DNA from: Shinella sp. PSBB067
Lineage (GTDB): Bacteria; Pseudomonadota; Alphaproteobacteria; Rhizobiales; Rhizobiaceae
NCBI RefSeq assembly: GCF_016839145.1
Contig: NZ_CP069302.1
Location: 124,001-188,000, forward strand
DNA length: 64,000 bases
Direction: 5' to 3'
Shown: positions 33,808-43,032 of the stretch, in pieces
How positions within the stretch are numbered: the stretch's first letter is position 1
Layout of the letters: each line of letters starts with the position of its first letter
The notes under the pieces: model-generated
What the model saw: only the letters and a program-made list of their open reading frames with translations
Database searches by the model: none
What the model was told of the DNA's origin: nothing
Program-made: the position numbers and the translations under genes

Positions 33808-34716
33808 TCAGATAGGCCGGGCGCGCCGCTTCAACTGCTGCTCGCGGAAGAAGATGAAGAGGCCGGAGGCGACGATGAAGCCGGCGCCGACAAGCATGGC
33901 CGAGCGCGGCACGTCGCCGAAGAAGAACCAGCCGAACACCACCGCCCAGAGCAGCATCGTATATTGCAGCGGCACGACGGTCGCCGCATCCGCCAGCTTC
34001 AGCGAGCGGTTCACCAGCATGTGCGCGCCCATGGCGACGATGCCGAGAAGGCTGAGCAGGCCGAAGTCGAGGGGGCGGAGTGGCGCCCAGCCGGCGGGAT
34101 CGGCAAGACACCAGATGCCGGCGACGACGGCCGCGCCGGCGATCTGCCAGAAGACGAGCGTCGTGTCGGGCGCCGCGCGCAGCGACCGGCCGAGCACCAT
34201 GGCAAGGCCGAAGGCCAGGCTGCCGGCAAGCGCGATCAGCGCCGGCAGCGTGAACGTGTCCTTCGAGGGCGAGAGCGCGATGATGACGCCGACGAAGCCG
34301 ATGACGATGGCCGTCCAGCGTCGCCAGCCGACCTTCTCGCCGAGCATCAGCGGCGAGAGCGCGGCAACGTAGATGGGGGCGGCGAGCCAGTAGGTCATGG
34401 CATCGGCAAGCGGCATGTAGGCGACGGCGAAGTAGAAGCCGCAGGCTTCCACGGCGAACAGCGCCGCACGAAGCAGATGCAGCCTCGGCCGGTCGACGTC
34501 GACCAGCCGCCGCCAGCCCACACGCCAGAAGAAGGGGGAGAGCACGACGAGCGCGGCAAGGCTGCGGATCAGCATGAGCTGGCCGACGGAATAGGTCGCC
34601 ACCAGCCATTTGCCGAGCACGTCGTTCAGCGAGAACATGACCATGCCGAGCAGCATCAGGAGCACGCCGAGACGGGCGGAGCCCGCGGCGGGCGAGGAGG
34701 CGGCGATGTCGGTCAT
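33808..34716 (-). CDS. EamA-family DMT permease
   Basis: 302-residue membrane transporter with ten predicted helices in two EamA repeats (ARLGVLLMLLGMVMFSLNDVLGK at the start, PLQYTMLLWAVVFGWFFFGDVPRSAMLVGAGFIVASG near the end). Family members export small metabolites, often carnitine, amino acids or nucleosides. The ATG at 34716 follows only a weak Shine-Dalgarno. It lies between the gab regulator (convergent) and the divergent dehydratase gene; a link to either is unproved. The C-terminus KRRARPI is a short cytoplasmic tail. Confidence 0.85.
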   Translation of the reverse strand: MTDIAASSPAAGSARLGVLLMLLGMVMFSLNDVLGKWLVATYSVGQLMLIRSLAALVVLSPFFWRVGWRRLVDVDRPRLHLLRAALFAVEACGFYFAVAYMPLADAMTYWLAAPIYVAALSPLMLGEKVGWRRWTAIVIGFVGVIIALSPSKDTFTLPALIALAGSLAFGLAMVLGRSLRAAPDTTLVFWQIAGAAVVAGIWCLADPAGWAPLRPLDFGLLSLLGIVAMGAHMLVNRSLKLADAATVVPLQYTMLLWAVVFGWFFFGDVPRSAMLVGAGFIVASGLFIFFREQQLKRRARPI

Positions 34717-34880
34717 GGCGAAAACCCGGGTCTTGGACCGGAGGGCTGTGACACATTCCGGCGAGCCGATCCAGTCAGCATTTTTGATGGCTGCATAAGC
34801 GGCGCGCCGGGCAATCCCGCGGTTGATCCGGCCGCGCTGCGGTGGAAGACTGCGCCGGACATCTGCACGAGGCTCATTCG

Positions 34881-36665
34881 ATGACGGAAGACACGACAGG
34901 CAAACGCCGGCTGCGCTCGCAGGACTGGTTCGACAACCGCGACCATGTCGACATGGCGGCGATCTATCTCGAGCGCTTCATGAACTACGGCATCACGCCG
35001 GAGGAGCTGCGCTCGGGAAAGCCGGTGATCGGCATCGCGCAGAGCGGCAGCGACCTCACCCCCTGCAATCGCCATCACATCGATCTCGCGAGACGCGTGC
35101 GTGACGGCATCCGCGATGCGGGCGGCATTCCCATCGAATTCCCCACCCATCCGATCTTCGAGAACTGCAAGCGGCCGACCGCCGCGCTCGACCGGAACCT
35201 TGCCTATCTCGGCCTCGTCGAGATCCTCTACGGCTATCCGCTCGACGGCGTCGTGCTGACGACGGGCTGCGACAAGACCACGCCGTCCGCGCTGATGGCC
35301 GCCTCGACGGTCGACATTCCCGCCATCGTGCTGTCCGGCGGGCCGATGCTCGACGGCTGGCACGAAGGCGAGCTGGCCGGCTCCGGCACGGTCATCTGGC
35401 GCTCGCGTCGCAAGCTGGCGGCGGGCGCCATCGACGAGGAAGAGTTCCTTGAGGCCGCGATGGATTCCGCGCCCTCCATCGGCCATTGCAACACGATGGG
35501 CACGGCCTCGACCATGAATGCCCTGGCCGAGGCGCTCGGCATGTCGCTGACGGGTTGCGCCGCCATTCCGGCGGCCTATCGCGAGCGCGGCCAGATGGCC
35601 TACCGCACCGGCCGGCGCGCGGTGGAGCTCGTCCTGCAGGATGTCCGCCCCTCGCATATCCTGACGCGGGAGGCCTTCCTCAATGCCGTCCGCGTCAACT
35701 CGGCCATCGGCGGGTCCACCAATGCGCAGCCGCACCTTATGGCGATGGCGCGGCATGCCGGCGTGGAATTGAAGCCGGAGGACTGGCAGGTGTACGGCTA
35801 CGACATTCCGCTGCTCGCCGACGTGCAGCCCGCCGGCCGCTTCCTCGGCGAGCGCTTCCACAGGGCCGGCGGCGTGCCGGCCATCATGCGCGAGCTGCTC
35901 GATGCCGGAAAACTCGACGGGTCCTGTCCCACCGTCACGGGCCGCACCGTGGCGGAGAACCTCGATGGCCGCGAGGCGGTCGATCGCGAGGTCATCCGCC
36001 CCTATGACGCACCGCTGAAGGAGCGGGCGGGCTTCCTCGTGCTCAGGGGCAACCTCTTCGACTTCGCGATCATGAAGACCTCGGCGATCTCGGAAGAGTT
36101 CCACCGGCGCTATCTCGGAACGCCCGGCCACGAAGGCGTCTTCGAGGGGAGGGCGGTCGTCTTCGACGGTTCGGAGGACTATCACCGTCGCATCAACGAT
36201 CCGGCGCTCGGCATCGACGAGCGCACCATCCTTGTCATCCGCGGCGCGGGGCCGCTCGGCTGGCCGGGCTCGGCGGAGGTCGTCAACATGCAGCCGCCGG
36301 ACCACCTTCTCAAGCGCGGCATCACCAGCCTGCCGACCATCGGCGACGGGCGGCAGTCCGGCACGGCCGACAGCCCCTCGATCCTCAACGCCTCGCCGGA
36401 AAGCGCCGCCGGAGGCGGTCTCGCCTGGCTCCGGACCGGCGACGTGATCCGCATCGACCTCGAAGGGGGCCGCTGCGACATGCTGGTGGAGGACGCGGAG
36501 ATCGAGCGGCGCAAGGCCGACGGCATTCCGCCGGTGCCCGCGGACGCGACGCCGTGGCAGCGGATCTACCGCCGGACCGTCACCCAGCTTTCGGACGGCG
36601 CTGTCATCGAGGGGGCAGCCGATTTCCGCGGGATCGCGCGAATGCCGCCCCGCCACAACCATTGA
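34881..36665 (+). CDS. IlvD/Edd-family sugar-acid dehydratase, D-xylonate type
   Basis: 594-residue iron-sulfur dehydratase. Its sequence is very close in pattern to Caulobacter D-xylonate dehydratase XylD: RSQDWFDNRDHVDMAAIYLERFMNYGITPEEL, LTTGCDKTTPSALMAA, AVVFDGSEDYHRRINDPAL. Fe-S ligand cysteines are expected in TPCNRHH, TGCDKTT and GHCNTMGTASTMNALAE. It would convert a sugar acid such as D-xylonate or L-arabinonate to its 2-keto-3-deoxy acid in an oxidative pentose pathway. The other pathway genes (xylose dehydrogenase, lactonase) are not in the window. The start at 34881 was chosen because the 13 preceding residues are atypical; GAGG precedes it. Confidence 0.83.
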   Translation: MTEDTTGKRRLRSQDWFDNRDHVDMAAIYLERFMNYGITPEELRSGKPVIGIAQSGSDLTPCNRHHIDLARRVRDGIRDAGGIPIEFPTHPIFENCKRPTAALDRNLAYLGLVEILYGYPLDGVVLTTGCDKTTPSALMAASTVDIPAIVLSGGPMLDGWHEGELAGSGTVIWRSRRKLAAGAIDEEEFLEAAMDSAPSIGHCNTMGTASTMNALAEALGMSLTGCAAIPAAYRERGQMAYRTGRRAVELVLQDVRPSHILTREAFLNAVRVNSAIGGSTNAQPHLMAMARHAGVELKPEDWQVYGYDIPLLADVQPAGRFLGERFHRAGGVPAIMRELLDAGKLDGSCPTVTGRTVAENLDGREAVDREVIRPYDAPLKERAGFLVLRGNLFDFAIMKTSAISEEFHRRYLGTPGHEGVFEGRAVVFDGSEDYHRRINDPALGIDERTILVIRGAGPLGWPGSAEVVNMQPPDHLLKRGITSLPTIGDGRQSGTADSPSILNASPESAAGGGLAWLRTGDVIRIDLEGGRCDMLVEDAEIERRKADGIPPVPADATPWQRIYRRTVTQLSDGAVIEGAADFRGIARMPPRHNH

Positions 36666-36671
36666 GGGGCG

Positions 36672-37550
36672 TCATCCCCTGCGGGCGACGAGGATGCCGA
36701 GCAGGACGATCGCACCGCCGACAGCTTGGGTCATGCCGACCGGCTCGGCGAGCAGGACCCAGGCGAGGATGGCGGCGACGACCGGCTGGAGCAGCAGCGT
36801 CAGCGAGGAGAAGGCCGTCGGCAGGTAGGCGAGCGCATAGGTCACGAGGCCCTGTCCGCCGACATGGCTGATGAAGGCGAGGCCGAAGAGCATGGACCAG
36901 CCGAAAAGCGTTGCCGGCAGCATGCTGCCTTCCAGGAAGAAGGCGGCGGGCAGCATGCAGACGGCAGCCGAGAGGGTCGTCCAGACCATGATGCGCAGCG
37001 TGGAGAAGCGCGCGCGCACATGCCCGAGCGAGAGCATGTAGCAGGCATAGAAGAAGGCCGCGACGATCGCCGTGGCGTCGCCCGCGAGCTGCCCGCCGCT
37101 TATGGCCGCCGGCCCGCCCTTCAGGACGATGACGCCGGCAAGCGCCAGCGCAAGCCCGCTGAGGAAGATCGGGGTGATGCGCGTGCGGAAGACCAGCCAG
37201 GAGCCGAGCGTGACGAAGACGGGCGCGAGGTTGGCGAGCAGCGTCGCATTGGCGACGGAGGTCATGTGCAGCGACAGGTGCCAGGCGGCAAGGTCGAGCG
37301 CCAGGAACACGCCCGGCAGCAGCAGCAGGAGATGGTCGCGCAGGCCGGCCGGCGTCTCGTCGCCCTGCCGTGCCATCCGCGACATCAGGAAGAAGGGCAG
37401 CAGCGCGAGCGAGACGCGCCAGAAGGCCGTGGCCATCGGGCCCACCTCGGAAAGACGCACGAAGATCGGCGATCCGCCGATGGCGACGCCTCCCGCCAGA
37501 AGGGCGATGAGGGCAAGGCGGGCATGACGGGAGGCGGCAATTGGGGACAC
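36672..37550 (-). CDS. EamA-family DMT permease
   Basis: About 292-residue DMT-type transporter with ten hydrophobic helices; visible pieces are ALIALLAGGVAIGGSPIFVRLSEVG, LLLLLPGVFLALDLAAWHLSL and PVVAAILAWVLLAEPVGMTQAVGGAIVLLGI. It converges with the dehydratase gene, six bases separating the stops. The start is uncertain: I use GTG at 37550 just before the first charged residues; the frame is open for 76 more codons, running into the mosaic repeat region, which is not DMT-like. Function: export of an unidentified metabolite. Confidence 0.78.
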   Translation of the reverse strand: MSPIAASRHARLALIALLAGGVAIGGSPIFVRLSEVGPMATAFWRVSLALLPFFLMSRMARQGDETPAGLRDHLLLLLPGVFLALDLAAWHLSLHMTSVANATLLANLAPVFVTLGSWLVFRTRITPIFLSGLALALAGVIVLKGGPAAISGGQLAGDATAIVAAFFYACYMLSLGHVRARFSTLRIMVWTTLSAAVCMLPAAFFLEGSMLPATLFGWSMLFGLAFISHVGGQGLVTYALAYLPTAFSSLTLLLQPVVAAILAWVLLAEPVGMTQAVGGAIVLLGILVARRG

Positions 37551-37679
37551 GGCATCAGTCCGAATGGGGGCGTGCCAGCGAGCTATCAGACCCTGCCGGT
37601 TTGAACCAGATGGAGGATGCCGATTTAGGCGGAATCTTTCCATCCGGCGGGATTTGCTGAAGACGGTCCCCGCACTCTC

Positions 37680-37765
37680 CGTCATCCTCGGCCTTGAGCC
37701 GAGGATCTGCCGACGCATCGTGAACCGAGACGCCGCAGATGCTCGGGACAGGCCCGAGCATGACG
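37680..37765. repeat. Mosaic palindromes GTCATCCTCGG-type
   Basis: Two inverted repeats in the 272-bp gap between the DMT permease and aldehyde dehydrogenase genes: GTCATCCTCGG...CCGAGGATC (37681-37707) and ATGCTCGGGACAGGCCCGAGCATGAC (part 37738-37763). The same core, GTCATCCTCGG-N-CCGAGGA, occurs at 42771-43018. It is a dispersed repeat of the kind common in alphaproteobacteria and occurs here as mirror-image pairs facing each other. No gene is visible. Confidence 0.65.
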
Positions 37766-37822
37766 AAAGAGAAGGCATCGGATGGCCACAGCGCTCTTTC
37801 GAGCGCCATCGTCAACCCCAGC

Positions 37823-39256
37823 TCAGGCCGCGTCGGGCCGGTGCACGGTCTTCACTTCGAGGAAATCCTCAAGGCCGAAAAGGCCGCCCTCGCGGCCGTT
37901 GCCGGACTGCTTGAAGCCGCCGAAGGGGCTGCCGTAGCGGTGCGGGCCGCCGTTGATATGCACCATGCCGGCGCGAAGGCGGGCGGCGACGCGCTCGGCG
38001 CGGTCGGGATTGCCGGTCTGCACATAGGCGGCAAGGCCGTAGGCGGTGTCGTTGGCGATCGCGATCGCTTCCTCCTCGGTGTCGAAGGGGATGATCGAGA
38101 GGACCGGGCCGAACACTTCCTCGCGGGCGATGCGCATGTCGTTGTTGACGTCGGCGAAGATCGTCGGCTTGACGAAATAGCCGGTCTCGAAACCATCGGG
38201 CTTGCCCGGGCCGCCGACGAGAAGCCGTGCGCCTTCGGCGACGCCGGCCTCGATCAGCGCCTGCACGCGGCCGAACTGGATATGCGAGACGAGCGGGCCG
38301 ATATGGCCGCCTTCCTCCTCCGGGTTGCCGACCTTGGCTTCCTTGCCGGTGCGCTCGGCGATCTCGACCACCTTGTCGTAGACGGAGCGCTCGACCAGCA
38401 TGCGGGTCGGCGCGTCGCAGGACTGGCCGGAATTGTTGAAGCATTCGGCGATGCTGCCGGCGACGCGGTCTTCCAGGTCCGCATCGGCGAAGACGATGTT
38501 CGGCGACTTGCCGCCGAGTTCCAGCGTCACGCGCTTGACCGTGTCAGCCGCATCCTTGCTGACGGCGATGCCGGCGCGGGTGGAGCCGGTAAACGACATC
38601 ATGTCGACGTCCTTGTGCCGGGAGAGCGCCGCGCCGCATTCGATGCCGTCGCCGTTGACGAGGTTGAAGGTGCCCGCCGGGAAGCCGGCCTCGTCCACCA
38701 TCTCGGCATAGAGCATGGCGTTGAGCGGGGTGAATTCGGAGGGCTTGAGCACGCAGGTCGAGCCCGTCGCCAGCGCCGGCACGACTTTCAGCGCGATCTG
38801 GTTGATCGGCCAGTTCCAAGGCGTGATGAGGCCGCAGACGCCGATGGGCTCGCGGCGCACGACGTCGCCGTTCGGCAGGACTTCGCGGCTCTTGAGGCGC
38901 TTCAGCGCGTCGATGAAGCCCTGCAGATGGCCGACGCCGACATCCGCCTGCTGCTCGGTGCTCATGGAGATCGGCGCGCCGAGCTCCTGCGTGATGGTGC
39001 GGGCCATCTCGTCATAGCGGCGCTTGTAGATCGCCAGCAGCTTTTCGAGGAGGGCGAGGCGCTCCTCCACGCTGGTCTGGCTATAGGTCGCAAACGCCTT
39101 CCTGGCGGCGGCGACGGCGCGGTCGATATCGGCGGCGGTGCCCATGGAGATGACCGCGATCGGCTTTTCCGTGGCCGGATTGATCACCTGGAGGTCGTTG
39201 GCCTTCAGCGGATCGACCCACTGGCCGTCGATGTAGAACTTGCGCTTGTCGAGCAT
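37823..39256 (-). CDS. NAD-type aldehyde dehydrogenase
   Basis: 477-residue aldehyde dehydrogenase. Catalytic residues are E246 (VTLELGG) and C280 (NNSGQSCDAPTR); the coenzyme motif TPWNWPINQIA (about 145-155) and SFTGSTRAG (about 221-229) are intact. It is the last gene of the amine-type importer operon after the metallo-hydrolase (12-base gap). That position suggests oxidation of an aldehyde made from the imported amine, but the sequence alone does not give the substrate; betaine-aldehyde- or aminobutyraldehyde-like substrates would fit. Confidence 0.9.
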   Translation of the reverse strand: MLDKRKFYIDGQWVDPLKANDLQVINPATEKPIAVISMGTAADIDRAVAAARKAFATYSQTSVEERLALLEKLLAIYKRRYDEMARTITQELGAPISMSTEQQADVGVGHLQGFIDALKRLKSREVLPNGDVVRREPIGVCGLITPWNWPINQIALKVVPALATGSTCVLKPSEFTPLNAMLYAEMVDEAGFPAGTFNLVNGDGIECGAALSRHKDVDMMSFTGSTRAGIAVSKDAADTVKRVTLELGGKSPNIVFADADLEDRVAGSIAECFNNSGQSCDAPTRMLVERSVYDKVVEIAERTGKEAKVGNPEEEGGHIGPLVSHIQFGRVQALIEAGVAEGARLLVGGPGKPDGFETGYFVKPTIFADVNNDMRIAREEVFGPVLSIIPFDTEEEAIAIANDTAYGLAAYVQTGNPDRAERVAARLRAGMVHINGGPHRYGSPFGGFKQSGNGREGGLFGLEDFLEVKTVHRPDAA

Positions 39257-39268
39257 GCTTTTCTCCCG

Positions 39269-39997
39269 TCACTTCTGTTTTTCGTCGAGCCAGCCCCGGA
39301 TGAGCTGGCGATAGCGTTCCCCGCCGAAACTTGGAAAATGGCCGCCATGCACCAGCCGCACGGGCAGGGTCAGGAGCCGTTCCATGGAGGCAATATAATG
39401 TGTCAGGTCGGAATGATAGGTGTCCTCGATCAGCGGGCCGTCGTAGACGATATCGCCCGAGAAGAGAATTTCGGTCGCCTTCTCGTAGAGCGCAATACCC
39501 CCCGGGGAGTGGCCCGGCGTGTGGACGACCTCGAACTGCCGGTCGCCGAGGTCGATGACGTCGCCGTCTTCGAGGATGCGCGTCGCCGGGGCCTTCTTCA
39601 CCGCGTAGCATTTCGAGCAATAGGGCTCGGGCGGCAGCGCGTCGAATATCTCGTCGGTGACGTAGGGATCGGCCAGCGTGTTCTGCCGCGTCGGGTTGGA
39701 GAGAAGATCGGCCTCGGCGGAATGCACCGCACGGCACTCGAATTCGTGGTGGCAGCCGATATGGTCGAAATGCGTGTGGCTCGCCACCGCGATCAGATCG
39801 CGCTCCGTAACGAGCGGCACCCATTCCCTGAGCGAGACCACGCCCATGCCGCTGTCGACAAGCATGTCGCGGTCGCGCCCGCGGATGTGCCAGATATTGC
39901 AGCGGTAGAATTCCTGGATATAGGGCTCGGAAATAGCGGTCACGTCGTCGTCGAGGCGACGAACGCTGTACCAATCCTCCGGGCGGATGCGCTGCAT
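39269..39997 (-). CDS. Metallo-beta-lactamase-fold hydrolase
   Basis: 242-residue MBL-fold protein. The first metal motif is H74-T-H76-F-D78-H79 in VASHTHFDHIG; further metal residues are expected in HTPGHSPGG, FSGDIVYDG and VHGGHF. An unusual PYCSKCYAVKK segment (CxxC-like, about residues 122-132) could bind an extra metal or form a disulfide. MBL-fold enzymes hydrolyse thioesters, lactones or phosphodiesters; none can be chosen. It begins five bases after the ATPase gene stop and is followed by the aldehyde dehydrogenase, so it is part of the importer operon. Confidence 0.85.
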   Translation of the reverse strand: MQRIRPEDWYSVRRLDDDVTAISEPYIQEFYRCNIWHIRGRDRDMLVDSGMGVVSLREWVPLVTERDLIAVASHTHFDHIGCHHEFECRAVHSAEADLLSNPTRQNTLADPYVTDEIFDALPPEPYCSKCYAVKKAPATRILEDGDVIDLGDRQFEVVHTPGHSPGGIALYEKATEILFSGDIVYDGPLIEDTYHSDLTHYIASMERLLTLPVRLVHGGHFPSFGGERYRQLIRGWLDEKQK

Positions 39998-40002
39998 TGA
40001 CC

Positions 40003-41088
40003 CTAAACTCCCGCTCCGTCCTGAAGCACCACGATGCTATCCGCCTTCAGCCGAAGGTCAAGCTCGGCGCCGACGTCCGGCGTCTCGGTCTGCGGCAAGT
40101 GGGCGGTGAGCACCGTTCCGTTCGCCTCGATATGGCAGCGGTGATGGGTGCCGAAGAAGGCGCTGCCGGTGATGCGTCCGCGGCCGAGCGAGACGGTAGG
40201 CTCATCCGCATGGGTGGAGCGGAAATGCTCCGGGCGGATGCAGAGCGTGACCGCCCGTCCGGGGGCGGGCAGGCCTGAAACGAAGGCGGCGGCTGGAAGG
40301 ACGGCGCGGCCGAGCGCCGTTTCCACCTCCGCTTCGTCGCCAGCGGTGCGGCTTACCTTCGCGAGCAGGAAATTGGCCTCGCCCATGAAGCCGGCCGAAA
40401 ACAGCGAGCGCGGGCGCATGTAGATCGAGGCCGGCGTGCCGACATCCTCGATATGGCCCTTGTTCATCACGACGATGCGGTCGGCGATCGCCATCGCCTC
40501 CTCCTGGTCGTGGGTGACATGGACGAACGTGGTGCCGACGCGCTTCTGGATCGCCTTCAATTCGTCCTGCATCTGCCGGCGCAGCTTCAGGTCCAGCGCG
40601 CCGAGCGGCTCGTCGAGCAGCAGCACGTCGGGATCGACCGCGAGCGCCCGGGCGAGGGCCACGCGCTGGCGCTGGCCGCCCGAAAGTTCATGTGGCTTCC
40701 TGGCGGAGGAGGCCCTGAGGCCGACGAGATCGAGATAGGAGAAGGCCTTCTCGTAGCGCTCCTTCTTGCCCATGCCGCGCATGCGCAGGCCGAAGCCGAC
40801 ATTGTCGCGCAGGCACATATGCGGAAAGAGCGCATAGTCCTGGAACATGGTGGTGGTCGGCCGCTTGGCTGGCGAGACGTGCGTCATGTCGCGCCCGCCG
40901 ATGGCGATCGTACCCGAGGTCGGCTCGATGAAGCCGCCGAGGATGGAGAGGAGGGTCGTCTTGCCGCAGCCGGAGGGGCCGAGCAACACGATGAACTCGC
41001 CCGCCGCGATATCGAGCGAGACGTCGTCCAGCGCCCGGAACGCGCCGAAGTCCTTGGTGGCGTTCTTGATGGAAACGTCGGCGGTCAT
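40003..41088 (-). CDS. PotA-like ABC transporter ATPase
   Basis: 361-residue ATPase energising an importer. Walker [10 protein letters not shown] at about 37-45, Q-loop FQDYALFPHM, signature [15 protein letters not shown], Walker [13 protein letters not shown] and the switch histidine [10 protein letters not shown]-terminal TOBE-type regulatory domain (about 280-361, with RPEHFRS) is present, typical of spermidine/putrescine and iron importers. ATGA overlap at 41085-41088 with the upstream permease stop. Part of the operon binding protein - permease - permease - ATPase - metallo-hydrolase - aldehyde dehydrogenase. Confidence 0.93.
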   Translation of the reverse strand: MTADVSIKNATKDFGAFRALDDVSLDIAAGEFIVLLGPSGCGKTTLLSILGGFIEPTSGTIAIGGRDMTHVSPAKRPTTTMFQDYALFPHMCLRDNVGFGLRMRGMGKKERYEKAFSYLDLVGLRASSARKPHELSGGQRQRVALARALAVDPDVLLLDEPLGALDLKLRRQMQDELKAIQKRVGTTFVHVTHDQEEAMAIADRIVVMNKGHIEDVGTPASIYMRPRSLFSAGFMGEANFLLAKVSRTAGDEAEVETALGRAVLPAAAFVSGLPAPGRAVTLCIRPEHFRSTHADEPTVSLGRGRITGSAFFGTHHRCHIEANGTVLTAHLPQTETPDVGAELDLRLKADSIVVLQDGAGV

Positions 41089-41873
41089 GAGGATTTCCCG
41101 GTTTTTCTGAAGACCGTGAGTTCCATGAGGATGAGGAACACGACGGAGATGAGGAAGACGACGCTGCCGATGGCGTTGGTCTTGGGATCGAGGCCGGAGC
41201 GCAGCATGCTCCAGATCTCGACCGGCAGCGTCACGTCGAAGCGCGACAGCAGGAAGGCGACGATGAACTCGTCCCAGCTGAAAGTGACGGAGAGGAAGAA
41301 GGCGGCGAGGATCGAGGGTAGCAGCATGGGCGCGGTGACAAGCAGCATGACCTGCCAGTCCTTCGCCCCCAGATCGCGCGCCGCCCGTTCGATGTTCACC
41401 TGATGCCCGCCCATCGAGGCATAGATGATGGCGAAGCAGAGCGGCAGGTTGATCACCACATGGCCGATGCCGACCGTGAGAAGCGAAAGCCGCATGCCCG
41501 TCACGTTCAGCATGGAAAGGAGGCCAAGGCCGATGATCAGTGTGCTGACCGTCATCGGCGCGACGATGAGGCCGCGCAGGAGGGCGGAGGCCGGCAGCGT
41601 GTAGCGGGCGAAGGCGTAGGCGGCAAGGAAGCCGAGGACGCACGCGACGGCCGAGGAGATAACCGCCACCAGCAGCGAATTGCCGAGCGCGGCCATCAGC
41701 TTGCCGTCGGAAAAGACCGCCTCGTACCAGCGCAGCGTCAGCCCGTTCAGCGGTGGCACCGGCAGCGTGCCGTCCTGGAAGGAGAACAGCACCAGCACGA
41801 CGACGGGCAGGAAGATGAAGAGATAGATGAGGCCGGCATAGAGCGCGGCAACGACGGTGGAAAGCTGCCGCAT
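41085..41873 (-). CDS. PotC-like ABC transporter permease
   Basis: About 262-residue inner-membrane permease with six helices and the EAA loop ERAARDLGAKDWQVMLLVTAPML (about residues 163-185), the contact for the ATPase. The N-terminus is MRQLSTVVAALYAGLIYLFIFLPVVVLVLF; the overall pattern matches PotC of spermidine/putrescine transporters. Start: ATG at 41873, two bases after the upstream permease stop and seven after AAGGA; an ATG at 41879 overlapping that stop is the alternative. The stop overlaps the ATPase start. Confidence 0.92.
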   Translation of the reverse strand: MRQLSTVVAALYAGLIYLFIFLPVVVLVLFSFQDGTLPVPPLNGLTLRWYEAVFSDGKLMAALGNSLLVAVISSAVACVLGFLAAYAFARYTLPASALLRGLIVAPMTVSTLIIGLGLLSMLNVTGMRLSLLTVGIGHVVINLPLCFAIIYASMGGHQVNIERAARDLGAKDWQVMLLVTAPMLLPSILAAFFLSVTFSWDEFIVAFLLSRFDVTLPVEIWSMLRSGLDPKTNAIGSVVFLISVVFLILMELTVFRKTGKSS

Positions 41874-41875
41874 GG

Positions 41876-42739
41876 TCATGTCCTTTCCATCTTCAGCCAG
41901 CGCGCGCAGGCGATATAGGCGAGCGTCACCACCGCCATCAGCACCAGCGAGAGCGCCGCCGCCATCGGGAAGTCCGCCCGCCGACCGAGCTGCAGCATGA
42001 TGACCTGCGGCAGCACCAGCTCGTTGTTGCCGCCGAGGATCTGCGGGGTGATGTAGTCGCCGATGCACAGGACGAAGGTCAGGAACGCGCCGACCATGAT
42101 GCCCGGCAGCGTCAGCGGCAGCACGACATGCCAGAAGGTCTGGAAGGCGTTCGCCCCGAGATCCGCCGCCGCGCGGCGGTAGTTCGGCGAGAGCTGGATC
42201 AGGTTGGCGTAGATCGTCAACGTCAGCAGCATGACGAAGAAATGCACGAAGCCGATGACGGTGCCGGTGCGGTTGGCAGAGAGCGCCAGCGGCTCGGAGA
42301 TGACGCCGATCGAGAGCAGCGCCTGGTTGACGACGCTGCCCTTGGACAGCACCAGCAGCCAGGAATAGGAGCGCACCACATAGGAGGTCCAGAAGGGCAG
42401 GATCGCCATGATGAGGGCGAAGCGCTGCCATTTCTTCGGCACCCGCTCGGCGATGATCCAGGCGAGGGGATAGGCGAGCAATACGGAGATGACGGTGACG
42501 GTCGCCGTGATCTCCAGCGAGACCACCAGCCCCTTGAAGAAATGCGCCTTCTCGAATAAGGCGACATAGTTGTCCAGCGTCCACGTTGCGACGATCTCGC
42601 GCCCCTGCCGCGTCCAGAAGCTGATCGCGGCCATATAGGCGAAGGGCACGAGGAAGAAGAGGGCGGTCCAGAGTAGCCCCGGCAGGGCAAAGGCCCATGC
42701 CTTGCGGCGCTCCGCGCGTTCGAGGGCTGTGGCGGTCAT
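41876..42739 (-). CDS. PotB-like ABC transporter permease
   Basis: 287-residue permease with six membrane helices. It starts MTATALERAERRKAWAFALPGLLWTALFFLVPFAYMAAISFW, with the long first helix typical of PotB, and has the EAA loop YRRAAADLGANAFQTFWHVVLPL (about 195-217). The longer open frame to 42925 runs into the intergenic repeats and is not real. It is separated from the binding-protein gene by a 293-bp spacer with two mosaic palindromes, but is on the same strand and almost certainly in the same operon. Confidence 0.92.
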   Translation of the reverse strand: MTATALERAERRKAWAFALPGLLWTALFFLVPFAYMAAISFWTRQGREIVATWTLDNYVALFEKAHFFKGLVVSLEITATVTVISVLLAYPLAWIIAERVPKKWQRFALIMAILPFWTSYVVRSYSWLLVLSKGSVVNQALLSIGVISEPLALSANRTGTVIGFVHFFVMLLTLTIYANLIQLSPNYRRAAADLGANAFQTFWHVVLPLTLPGIMVGAFLTFVLCIGDYITPQILGGNNELVLPQVIMLQLGRRADFPMAAALSLVLMAVVTLAYIACARWLKMERT

Positions 42740-42770
42740 CGTCTTGGGGCCTCGTTGGTGGCGCTCAGGG

Positions 42771-43018
42771 CGTGGATCCTCGGGTCGAGCCCGAGGATGA
42801 CGAAAGAGGGGAGGAGCGGGGACTGAAGCAGCGGCGGCACATGCCGCGCCTTTCGATGGGGCGGAAATGCATCTTTCCCACTGTTCGGTGCCGAAAGACG
42901 CTTCATACGATGCGAGGGGCAGCATTCGCCGCCGACCGGCACCTCACGACGCGCCGTCGATGGGGTGGAAACCTCCTCCTCCCCACCGTCATCCTCGGGC
43001 TAGACCCGAGGACCCACG
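42771..43018. repeat. Pair of facing mosaic palindromes between binding-protein and permease genes
   Basis: The gap 42740-43032 carries two related copies in opposite orientation: GGATCCTCGGG...CCCGAGGATGACG (42774-42802) and CGTCATCCTCGGG...CCCGAGGACC (42987-43014). Between them are two similar CGATGGGG(C/T)GGAAA blocks. The left and right copies are complementary, so the RNA could fold into one long hairpin. It belongs to the same family as 37680-37765. Placed after the binding-protein gene, it may stabilise that message or attenuate downstream transcription. Confidence 0.7.
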
Positions 43019-43032
43019 CTTCCCCACAAACC

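Noticed and set aside
37555..37815. Possible 86-aa minus-strand protein in the repeat region
   Set aside because: It is mostly translated palindrome (repeat-derived) and its start lies inside the repeats.
37739..40000. 753-codon plus-strand frame
   Set aside because: Shadow of the aldehyde dehydrogenase and metallo-hydrolase genes.
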